Positions 17,786-25,273 of a stretch of DNA of 40,815 nucleotides are shown piece by piece. The translations under genes and the position numbers were made by a program. Where the stretch lies: assembly GCA_027490455.1 (NCBI GenBank), contig JAIXYC010000148.1, forward strand, positions 1 through 40,815. The letters run 5' to 3'. The DNA comes from Sphingomonadales bacterium. GTDB lineage: Bacteria; Pseudomonadota; Alphaproteobacteria; Sphingomonadales; Sphingomonadaceae. The notes beneath the pieces are model-generated. The model had not been told where the DNA came from. It ran no database searches and saw nothing but the letters and a program-made list of their open reading frames with translations. Position 1 is the first letter of the stretch. The number at the start of each line of letters is the position of its first letter.

Positions 17786-17896
17786 TCAATCCCCGTTTTG
17801 ATATCGCCACGCCCTAGCGCCATTTACGCGCGCGCGAAAGCCGGTTGCAATTTGCAACGATGTCAGTAAGATTTTTCGGATAGAGCGGAGAGTTAT

Positions 17897-19414
17897 ATGG
17901 CGCAGGCTGAAACGGTTGTAGATGTATTGATTGTGGGCGCTGGTTTATCCGGCATCGGTGCGGCGGCGCATCTGACCATGCAATGCCCCAATAAAAGCTA
18001 TGCCATTGTCGAGCAACGCGCCGACATGGGCGGCACTTGGGACCTTTTCCGTTACCCGGGCATCCGGTCGGACTCGGACATGCACACCTTGGGCTATCGC
18101 TTCAAACCATGGTTGCATGAAAAAACAATCGCTGACGGCCCATCCATCCATCAATATGTCCACGAAACGGCTGATGAATATGGCATCACGCCGCATATCC
18201 ATTTTGGGCACAAGGTGGTCTCCGCAAATTGGTCCAGCCCCGATGCGCGCTGGCATGTAACGGCGAAAGCTGTCGATGGTGGCGAGGAACGGCACTTTGC
18301 CGCGCGTTTCCTGTTCATGTGCGCCGGTTATTATGACTATGATCAGGGCTATAAGCCCGATTTTCCCGGTGAAGCCGACTTTGGCGGCCAGATCGTCCAC
18401 CCGCAGCATTGGCCCGAGGGTCTGGACTATAGCGGCAAGAAGGTCACGGTTATTGGCTCAGGCGCCACCGCGGTGACGATTGTGCCAGTAATGGCGCAAC
18501 AGGGTGCGCAGGTGACGATGCTTCAGCGTTCGCCGACCTATATGGTCTCGCGTCCTGCAATCGACCCATTCTCCAAATTTGTTCGCAAAATCTTGCCGGA
18601 AAAGCTGGCTTATGCGCTGACGCGCTGGCGCAACATTAACATGCAGCGGTTCACTTATTGGTATGCCCGCCGCAACCCAGCGAAGCTGGGCGAAAAGCTG
18701 GTCAACATGGCGCGTGAAGCGCTGCCGGCCTCAGTGGATGTCGATACCCATTTCGTGCCCAAATATGGCCCATGGGAGCAGCGCCTGTGTCTGATCCCAG
18801 ACAGCGACATGTTCACCGCCATAACCGAGGGTAAGGCCGAGGTCGTGACCGACCATATCGACCATTTCACCAAGACGGGCATTCAGCTGAAGTCCGGCAA
18901 GCATATTGAATCCGATATCGTAATCACTGCGACCGGTCTGAACCTTGTCACGATGGGCAAGACAGCGATCAGCGTGGACGGCGAAGCGGTCAATTTTGGC
19001 GAGCATTTCAATTATAAGGGCGTGATGTTCAACGACATTCCGAACTTCGCCAGCGTCTTTGGTTATATCAACGCGTCTTGGACGCTGAAGACCGATATCG
19101 TTGCCGATTATGTGTGTCGTTTGCTTTGGAAAATGGATGACAAAAACGCGCTTGTGGCAACCCCGCATCTCGATGATCCGGATATGCCCAAGCTGCCCTT
19201 TGTGACGGACTTTAGCTCAGGCTATTTCGCCCGCAGTTTTGATACGCTGCCCAAAAATGGGGACCGCCATCCTTGGCGCGTTCTGCAAAATTACGCGGCT
19301 GAAAAGAAAATCCTGACCCAAGATCCAGTTGATGACGGCGTTATGGTCTTTTCGGCACCGCATTTCGCAGCATCGCATAGCGAGAATGCGGAAACACTCA
19401 TAGCCGCCGAATAA
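17897..19414 (+). CDS. Flavin-containing / Baeyer-Villiger-type monooxygenase
   Basis: 505 residues. The FAD-binding motif is DVLIVGAGLSGIGAAAHL at the N-terminus. The Class B monooxygenase fingerprint FGGQIVHPQHWP (FxGxxxHxxxWP) precedes a second dinucleotide fold (VTVIGSGATAVTIVP) that would bind NADPH. Enzymes of this type oxygenate ketones or soft nucleophiles; sphingomonads and actinobacteria often carry several. Substrate cannot be read from sequence. No partner genes flank it. Confidence 0.9.
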   Translation: MAQAETVVDVLIVGAGLSGIGAAAHLTMQCPNKSYAIVEQRADMGGTWDLFRYPGIRSDSDMHTLGYRFKPWLHEKTIADGPSIHQYVHETADEYGITPHIHFGHKVVSANWSSPDARWHVTAKAVDGGEERHFAARFLFMCAGYYDYDQGYKPDFPGEADFGGQIVHPQHWPEGLDYSGKKVTVIGSGATAVTIVPVMAQQGAQVTMLQRSPTYMVSRPAIDPFSKFVRKILPEKLAYALTRWRNINMQRFTYWYARRNPAKLGEKLVNMAREALPASVDVDTHFVPKYGPWEQRLCLIPDSDMFTAITEGKAEVVTDHIDHFTKTGIQLKSGKHIESDIVITATGLNLVTMGKTAISVDGEAVNFGEHFNYKGVMFNDIPNFASVFGYINASWTLKTDIVADYVCRLLWKMDDKNALVATPHLDDPDMPKLPFVTDFSSGYFARSFDTLPKNGDRHPWRVLQNYAAEKKILTQDPVDDGVMVFSAPHFAASHSENAETLIAAE

Positions 19415-19437
19415 TTGTCCAGATGGCGGGGCCCGCC

Positions 19438-20028
19438 TCAGGGCTCCGTATTGCGAACCGTCGCGGCAACGCGGCGGGTTTCGATGGCGGACTCTGGCGC
19501 GATGATATGCGTGCCGTTGCGAACCACCCAAATAAGTGAAGTAAGCCCGGCCAGTGCAGCAAAGGCAACCGTCACAAGCGCGTAGATTGTGTAGCGTTTC
19601 ATATCCTGCGTGTGCGTAACCAATTCGGGCGCTTTGTCGGTGGTCGTGACATCCCAATATTCGATCATCGGCTTGTTACGGTACCGGACCACGCGCACGT
19701 CGGATATAATCCACATTTTGCCATGCTGACCAGCGAACGTCAGATAGGCGCCGGACCCTTGACGTTGTTGAATGGCCGGAGCCAGTCGTGGCGCATCCTT
19801 CAAAATCCGCGACATTTCGGCAAACTGCACGCGGCTATCGTCGATGAAACCCGGGGCGACATATTTCTCTGCCGCCTTTTGGTCTCCGCGCCGCACAGCC
19901 GCATAAAAAGGCTTCACGACTGCGGTAATTTCCTCAGGCAGCGGCGGACGTGCGTCGGTTGATCGGTTGCATGCCGATAAGCCAAATGCTGCGATCGACA
20001 TCCAGAACAAAAGAAAAATACGTGGCAT
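19438..20028 (-). CDS. Lipoprotein with a C-terminal membrane helix, unknown function
   Basis: 196 residues from ATG 20028 (GGGAG upstream); the track's longer start would run into the divergent aminopeptidase gene. The N-terminus FWMSIAAFGLSAC is a lipobox (Cys19). The mature domain is ~130 residues of mixed alpha/beta (VVKPFYAAVRRGDQKAAEKYV, YLTFAGQHGKMWIISDVRVV), resembling an NTF2/SnoaL-like fold by eye. A second hydrophobic helix near the C-terminus (ALVTVAFAALAGLTSLIWVV) makes a lipid anchor plus a membrane span. No named family is recognised. Confidence 0.68.
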   Translation of the reverse strand: MPRIFLLFWMSIAAFGLSACNRSTDARPPLPEEITAVVKPFYAAVRRGDQKAAEKYVAPGFIDDSRVQFAEMSRILKDAPRLAPAIQQRQGSGAYLTFAGQHGKMWIISDVRVVRYRNKPMIEYWDVTTTDKAPELVTHTQDMKRYTIYALVTVAFAALAGLTSLIWVVRNGTHIIAPESAIETRRVAATVRNTEP

Positions 20029-20076
20029 TTCTGAATTATCTCCCGTTCTTGGCCTATTGCCGCTATCGCATCCTTC

Positions 20077-21465
20077 ATGCGTTATGACGATCTGATCCAA
20101 CCTGACAACGGCCAACCGGCCACACCTATCCACATAGTCGATAATAATGGCTTTGCGTCATGGCTTGCTGGCCAACCCGACCCTGTTCGCACGGCCGTAA
20201 AAGCACAGAAGTTTGAAGGTAGCGTAAACGATACCGCGATACTTCCTGGCGACAAGCCGGGGGAATGGTCAGTCGTTGCCGGTGTGGCGGATGCTTCCGC
20301 GCTTGGGCTTTGGAACCTTGCCAAGCTATCTGACATTCTGCCCGAGGGAAGCTATCGCTTGTTGGATGCCGACGCTGGCGAAGCGATGCTTGGGTGGGTG
20401 CTTGGTCAGTATCGATACCATGAATATCTCAGCGAGCCGAAAATAACCGGCGCACGCGTGTTGCTCGTGCGTGAACCCGGTAAAATCCACAATATAGTGC
20501 TTCAGGCGCGCGCCACGGCGCTGGTGCGCGATCTGGTCAACCGTCCGGCGGGTGACCTGGGTCCCGATGCGCTTGAGGCTGAGGCAAAGCGCATCGCCAA
20601 GGCGCATAAGGCCGACGTGACAGTGACAGCAGGCGAAGCGTTGGAAGCGGGCTATCCGCTGATCCACGCTGTCGGCAAAGCAGCGGCGCGCGAACATGCC
20701 CCGCGGTTGATTGAGCTGGAATGGGGCGACCCGCGCCACCCACGTATCGCGATTGTGGGCAAAGGCATAACGTTCGACAGCGGTGGTCTTGATATTAAAC
20801 CGGCGAGCGGCATGCGGCTGATGAAGAAGGATATGGGCGGCGCTGCCCATGCGCTTGCACTGGCCGAGCTTATCATGGCTGCGCATTTGCCCGTGCGCTT
20901 GCATATGCTCGTGGCCGCTGCAGAAAACAGCATATCGGGCAATGCTATGCGGCCGGGTGACATCGTTAAAAGCCGCAAGGGCATTACCGTTGAAATCGAC
21001 AATACCGATGCGGAAGGGCGCCTTGTGCTTGCCGATGCATTGACCAAAGCGGTCGAGGATGCGCCCGAACTTATCATCGATTTTGCGACGCTGACCGGCG
21101 CGGCGCGCGTTGCCTTGGGGCCTGATTTGCCAGCGATGTTCAGCAATGATGATGACACAGCAGACGCGTTGATCGCAGCATCAAAGGCGCAGGCTGACCC
21201 GCTGTGGCGGATGCCATTATGGGCACCTTATATGGAATTGTTGGATAGCGATATCGCGGACATGACAAACAGTGGCGGCGCTTTTGCAGGCGCAGTAACG
21301 GCGGCGCTCTTTATGCAGCAATTCGTTCCCGATGATGTGCCTTGGGTGCATCTGGATACCTTTGCATGGCGACCCACGAATAAGCCTGGCCGGCCAAAGG
21401 GCGGCGAAGCCCTTGGATTGCGCGCCGTCTTCGGCTATCTGGCCGACAAATATCCGGCACGTTAG
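20077..21465 (+). CDS. Leucyl aminopeptidase (M17 family)
   Basis: 462 residues. M17 enzymes are cytosolic two-metal aminopeptidases that form hexamers. The signature NTDAEGRLVLADAL is intact. The metal and catalytic segment GKGITFDSGGLDIKPASGMRLMKKDMGG is also visible, with its Lys and Asp ligands. The length and divergent N-terminal domain fit the PepA-like proteins of alphaproteobacteria, not strict E. coli PepA. The start is ATG 20077, 48 bases from the divergent lipoprotein gene. Confidence 0.94.
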   Translation: MRYDDLIQPDNGQPATPIHIVDNNGFASWLAGQPDPVRTAVKAQKFEGSVNDTAILPGDKPGEWSVVAGVADASALGLWNLAKLSDILPEGSYRLLDADAGEAMLGWVLGQYRYHEYLSEPKITGARVLLVREPGKIHNIVLQARATALVRDLVNRPAGDLGPDALEAEAKRIAKAHKADVTVTAGEALEAGYPLIHAVGKAAAREHAPRLIELEWGDPRHPRIAIVGKGITFDSGGLDIKPASGMRLMKKDMGGAAHALALAELIMAAHLPVRLHMLVAAAENSISGNAMRPGDIVKSRKGITVEIDNTDAEGRLVLADALTKAVEDAPELIIDFATLTGAARVALGPDLPAMFSNDDDTADALIAASKAQADPLWRMPLWAPYMELLDSDIADMTNSGGAFAGAVTAALFMQQFVPDDVPWVHLDTFAWRPTNKPGRPKGGEALGLRAVFGYLADKYPAR

Positions 21466-21503
21466 GGTGCCATGACATGTTACAATTTCGGGGGCGTAAG
21501 TAG

Positions 21504-22406
21504 TTGGCAGACGGACACATGGGGGCGGGGAAGCGGCCCATATATACATTAAGTGGGCACAGCCTTGTCGGAGACAAGCGCACAACGCCCATTCGCGGGG
21601 ACCTTGCCGACATCAGTCTGGCCGGAAAGCTGTTCGCGCCGCATTACGCCGTGCCGATGCTGCGCACGGGCATTGCGCCGGTTACCGAAATTCATGCCGA
21701 GGCGCACGCCACATCCATGCCCGTTAGCGCGTTAATGCATGGTGAGGAGTTCGCGGTGCTTGATGTCGCGGGTGAATGGGCATGGGGTTATTGCCTGCAC
21801 GATAATTATCTGGGTTATGTCCGCTTTGCCGAGCTTGGCGATGATTTTGACGCCACGCATATCGTCAGCGCACCTGCGACATTGCTGGTTTCCGCACCAT
21901 CGACAAAGGCGCCTGTGCTGGCGCGCTACCCCATGGGTGCGCAATTGCTTTGCGGCAGCCCAAGCGAATGCGGCAACTATCTGGCGTGCGAAAACGGTTT
22001 TGTGCCGCTGGCGCATTTGTCTGAAATCGGACGCGTTGCGGCATCACCCGCGGATTTGGCAGAACAGCTGATTGGCACGCCCTACAGCTGGGGTGGCCGC
22101 AGTGGAGACGCCATTGATTGCTCGGGCCTTGTGCAATTGGTGTTCGGACTGAAGGGCCATATGCCGCCCCGCGATGCCGATATGCAGCAGGCAGAATTTG
22201 GCGAAGAGCTGGCCGAGGGCGATGCGTTGCAGCGCGGCGATCTGGTCTTCTTCCCCGGCCATGTTGGTATCATGGCCGATGCCGAAAACATCATCCACGC
22301 CAATGGCACCGCGATGGCGGTCAGCGTTGAACCGCTGGCAGATGCGGCGGCACGCTTTGCCGCGCATGATGAAGCGATTGTTGCGCGCAAGCGGGTGATG
22401 TTTTGA
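21504..22406 (+). CDS. NlpC/P60 family peptidoglycan hydrolase with SH3-like regions
   Basis: 300 residues. The C-terminal ~120 residues are an NlpC/P60 (C40) domain: GTPYSWGGRSGDAIDCSGLVQLVF carries the catalytic Cys, GHVGIM the His, and IIHANG the third polar residue. The preceding ~170 residues resemble two bacterial SH3-like domains (EWAWGYCLHDNYLGYVRFAEL is the clearest). Such enzymes cut the gamma-D-Glu-diamino acid bond of peptidoglycan stem peptides. No signal peptide is seen. Start choice is open: TTG 21504 with GGGGGCG upstream, or ATG 21519. Confidence 0.87.
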   Translation: MADGHMGAGKRPIYTLSGHSLVGDKRTTPIRGDLADISLAGKLFAPHYAVPMLRTGIAPVTEIHAEAHATSMPVSALMHGEEFAVLDVAGEWAWGYCLHDNYLGYVRFAELGDDFDATHIVSAPATLLVSAPSTKAPVLARYPMGAQLLCGSPSECGNYLACENGFVPLAHLSEIGRVAASPADLAEQLIGTPYSWGGRSGDAIDCSGLVQLVFGLKGHMPPRDADMQQAEFGEELAEGDALQRGDLVFFPGHVGIMADAENIIHANGTAMAVSVEPLADAAARFAAHDEAIVARKRVMF

Positions 22407-22428
22407 TCCGCCAATCCCTCACAGAAAA

Positions 22429-22558
22429 CACCGTAGCCCTGAGCAGCGGTCGCGCAGCGAACACGTCCGTCGAAGGGTGTCTATCCGCGGCAGCGCAAAC
22501 CTTTAGACGCCCTTCGACGGGCGCAGTTGCTTTGCAACTGCTGCTCAGGGCTACGGTG
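22429..22558. repeat. 130-bp palindromic element between the NlpC/P60 gene and argC
   Basis: A perfect 19-base terminal inverted repeat (CACCGTAGCCCTGAGCAGC at 22429-22447, its complement at 22540-22558) encloses a second, imperfect arm pair (GTCCGTCGAAGGGTGTCT near 22465, AGACGCCCTTCGACGGGC near 22505). The whole unit could form a long hairpin. Strings such as CCCTTCGACGGGC are typical dispersed repeats of sphingomonads. It ends 7 bases before the argC ATG and may have displaced its leader. Confidence 0.85.
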
Positions 22559-22565
22559 ATTTGAG

Positions 22566-23504
22566 ATGACCAAATCGATCTTCATCGACGGCGCATCGGG
22601 CACAACCGGTCTGGAAATCGCGGACCGGCTCGCTGATCGCGCGGAATTCACGCTCATCATCCTCGACGATGACAAACGCAAAGAACCCGCTGCAAAACGT
22701 GAGGCATTGAACGATGCTGACTTCGTCATCCTGTGCTTGCCCGACGATGCCGCGAAAGAGGCGGTGGCAATGACGACGTCAAGCCATACGCGCATTATCG
22801 ACGCATCGACCGCGCATCGTGTGAACCCGAACTGGGCCTATGGCTTCCCCGAATATCGCACTGGCCAACACGACCGGATTGCCAATGCCCGCCTTGTCAG
22901 CAACCCCGGTTGCTACCCCACCGGCTTTTTGGGGCTGGTTGCACCCTTGGTCGCGGCCGGATTAATCCCCGCAGACTGGCCGTACAGCGTCAATGCCGTT
23001 TCGGGCTATTCGGGCGGCGGGAAGGCATTGATTGAACGGTTCGAAGGTGGCGACGGCGCAGATATCGGCTTTCGCACTTATGGTCTTGATCTGAACCACA
23101 AGCATGTCGCCGAAATGCAGCAACATGCAGGGCTCGGCCTCGCGCCGATATTCTCTCCCGCCGTGGTGCGCGCGTTTCGTGGCATGGTGGTCGAAATACC
23201 GCTGCCCATCTCGGTCATGCCCGGCAGCGATGATCCTGACGAAATGCGTGCGGCCTTGTCGCTGCATTATGCCAAATCGCCCGTCGTGAAAGTGCACCAA
23301 GATGCGCCGCCAGCGGAACTGCTGATCCGGGCCGACCAAGAACCGTCCGACAAGCTTGACCTCTACGTCCTCGGTTCACCCGACGGCGCGCAAGTCCGCT
23401 TGCTGGCATTGCTCGACAATCTCGGCAAAGGCGCAAGCGGCGCCGCTGTTCAGAACCTGAACATCATGGCCGGACTGGACGAGACGATTGGGTTGCGGTT
23501 GTAA
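22566..23504 (+). CDS. argC: N-acetyl-gamma-glutamyl-phosphate reductase ArgC (short form)
   Basis: 312 residues, the short ArgC type. It reduces N-acetylglutamyl phosphate with NADPH in arginine synthesis. The N-terminus IFIDGASGTTGLEIADRL binds the cofactor, and the catalytic motif SNPGCYPTGF places the active Cys at 116. The later GYSGGGKALI segment is also conserved. It is convergent with map; a hairpin repeat lies between the two stops. Upstream, the palindromic element ends only 7 bases before the start and leaves little room for a usual ribosome site (TTTGAG). Confidence 0.95.
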   Translation: MTKSIFIDGASGTTGLEIADRLADRAEFTLIILDDDKRKEPAAKREALNDADFVILCLPDDAAKEAVAMTTSSHTRIIDASTAHRVNPNWAYGFPEYRTGQHDRIANARLVSNPGCYPTGFLGLVAPLVAAGLIPADWPYSVNAVSGYSGGGKALIERFEGGDGADIGFRTYGLDLNHKHVAEMQQHAGLGLAPIFSPAVVRAFRGMVVEIPLPISVMPGSDDPDEMRAALSLHYAKSPVVKVHQDAPPAELLIRADQEPSDKLDLYVLGSPDGAQVRLLALLDNLGKGASGAAVQNLNIMAGLDETIGLRL

Positions 23505-23509
23505 GCCTG

Positions 23510-23557
23510 ACCACGCGCAAAAAGTAAGCTGCTGAAACGCGTTCAGCATGACGTGGT
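23510..23557. repeat. Nested hairpin repeat between argC and map
   Basis: Outer arms ACCACG (23510-23515) and CGTGGT (23552-23557) enclose TGCTGAA / TTCAGCA (23530-23536, 23542-23548). Read on the minus strand, CGTCATGCTGAACGCGTTTCAG followed by CTTACTTTTT matches the 3563 palindrome unit (CGTCACCCTGAACTTGTTTCAG ... CTTACTTTTT). It may end transcription of either gene. Confidence 0.75.
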
Positions 23558-23564
23558 AGAGACC

Positions 23565-24392
23565 TCAATAAGGCGGCTGGTGCCACCCCTTCGGACTGCT
23601 CGTAAATATCTCGCAGCCATCCTCGGTGATGCCGATACTGTGTTCGAACTGCGCGCTCAATGAGCGGTCCCGCGTCACGGCCGTCCAGCCATCGTCGAGG
23701 ACTTTGCCTGCGGCTTTGCCGATGTTGATCATTGGCTCGATGGTGAAGATCATGCCGGGGCGCAGCTCTGGACCAGTGCCGGGGCGGCCGACATGGACGA
23801 TTTCGGGGGCATCGTGGAATAATTGGCCAAGGCCATGGCCGCAGAAATCGCGGACGACGCCATAGCGGTGCTTTTCGGCGTGGGTCTGGATCGCGTGGCC
23901 AATGTCGCCGACGCGGTTGCCGGGCTTGGCGGCTTCGATACCCAGCATCAGGCATTGATAGGTCACATCGACCAATCGTTTTGCCTTTACCGGCACGTCG
24001 CCGACGAGGAACATGCGGCTGGTGTCGCCATGCCAGCCATTTAATTGCGGCGTGACGTCGATGTTGACGATGTCGCCGTCCTTCAATTTCTTGTCCGATG
24101 GAATGCCGTGGCAGATGACATGGTTGATCGAAATGCAGCAGCTGTGCGTGTAACCGCGATAGCCAAGGGTTGCCGGCACCGCGCCACCGCGTATGGTCAT
24201 CTCACGGACGATGTCGTCCAGTTCTTCGGTGCTGACACCCGGCACGACATGCGGCACCAATGCATCGAGGATTTCGGCGGCAAGGCGGCCAGCCTTGCGC
24301 ATGCCTTCAAAGCCTTCGGCTCCGTGCAATTTGATGACCCCGTCACGGGCCTGCATCGCCTCTTCGGGCGTAACGCGTACATATTGTTCCAT
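23565..24392 (-). CDS. map: Methionine aminopeptidase, type I
   Basis: 275 residues from ATG 24392 (MEQYVRVTPEEAMQARDG); the track's TTG at 24410 adds six residues. The enzyme removes the initiator methionine from new proteins. The pita-bread fold landmarks are visible: GYRGYTHSCCISINHVICHG, KDGDIVNIDVTPQLNGWHGDTSRMF (metal Asps), GHGLGQLFHDAPEIVH (metal His), and MIFTIEPM (metal Glu). The absence of an N-terminal extension marks type Ia. It is divergent from the CinA-type gene, sharing a 62-base region. Confidence 0.96.
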   Translation of the reverse strand: MEQYVRVTPEEAMQARDGVIKLHGAEGFEGMRKAGRLAAEILDALVPHVVPGVSTEELDDIVREMTIRGGAVPATLGYRGYTHSCCISINHVICHGIPSDKKLKDGDIVNIDVTPQLNGWHGDTSRMFLVGDVPVKAKRLVDVTYQCLMLGIEAAKPGNRVGDIGHAIQTHAEKHRYGVVRDFCGHGLGQLFHDAPEIVHVGRPGTGPELRPGMIFTIEPMINIGKAAGKVLDDGWTAVTRDRSLSAQFEHSIGITEDGCEIFTSSPKGWHQPPY

Positions 24393-24454
24393 GCGGACGA
24401 TATAAGGCAATAATCCGCACTTTGCGAGGGGGTGAATTATGCTATCGCGTCTTC

Positions 24455-25213
24455 ATGACAGATTCCCGCATATATACCGCAGCGCTCGTAATCATCGGCG
24501 ACGAGATCCTCTCTGGCCGAACACAGGACAAAAACGTCGCGCAGATTGCCCTTTGGCTCAATATTCAAGGCATTCGCTTGCGCGAAGTGCGTGTGGTGGC
24601 CGATGACATGGATGCCATTATAGAGGCAGTGAACCTCTTGCGCGCGCGCAACGACTATCTGTTCACCACCGGCGGCATTGGCCCAACGCATGATGACATT
24701 ACCGTTGACGCAATCGCAGCCGCGCTCGGCGTCGATGTTGTTATTCATCCAGAGGCTAGCGCAGTCCTACATGCCTATTATGAAACGCGTGGTGGCATTA
24801 ACCCGGGCCGCCTGCGCATGGCACGCGTGCCCGATGGCGCTGACCTTATCCCCAACAAGATGTCAGGCGCGCCCGGCATTCGCCACGGCAACATCTTCAT
24901 CATGGCTGGCGTGCCGCATATCACCGCCGGCATGTTGGATGCCCTGACCGGAACATTGGAGGGTGGAGCGCCCTTGTTGTCACAACAAATCGGCTGCTGG
25001 GTGGCCGAAAGTGAGGTTGCCAAACTGCTGGGCGACACCGAAAAGCATCATGAAGGTTGCCAGATCGGCAGCTACCCGTTTTTCCGCGAAGGCAAGGTCG
25101 GGGCGAATTTCGTTGTCCGGACAACAGACGCGGATAAGCTTGCTGAATGCATTGAGGCGCTGAAACTTGGTTTGCGCGGTTTAGGCTATGATTCCGTCGA
25201 TGGTGGAATTTAA
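24455..25213 (+). CDS. CinA-type molybdopterin-binding domain protein
   Basis: 252 residues from ATG 24455 (MTDSRIYTAALVIIGDEIL); the track's TTG adds 11 unlikely residues. It is a single MoCF/CinA N-terminal domain: IIGDEILSGRTQDKN, then the signature TTGGIGPTHDDITVDAIAAAL. Full CinA proteins have a C-terminal deamidase domain; that is absent here. Stand-alone copies are common in alphaproteobacteria and are annotated as competence/damage-inducible protein A, but their biochemical role is uncertain. It is followed by the M16 peptidase after 60 bases. Confidence 0.88.
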   Translation: MTDSRIYTAALVIIGDEILSGRTQDKNVAQIALWLNIQGIRLREVRVVADDMDAIIEAVNLLRARNDYLFTTGGIGPTHDDITVDAIAAALGVDVVIHPEASAVLHAYYETRGGINPGRLRMARVPDGADLIPNKMSGAPGIRHGNIFIMAGVPHITAGMLDALTGTLEGGAPLLSQQIGCWVAESEVAKLLGDTEKHHEGCQIGSYPFFREGKVGANFVVRTTDADKLAECIEALKLGLRGLGYDSVDGGI

Positions 25214-25273
25214 ACGCAGGTTGGCCAGCCTGTTCATGTGCAGTCAAGCCTTCGTTCCGTTATGGGGATTGTA

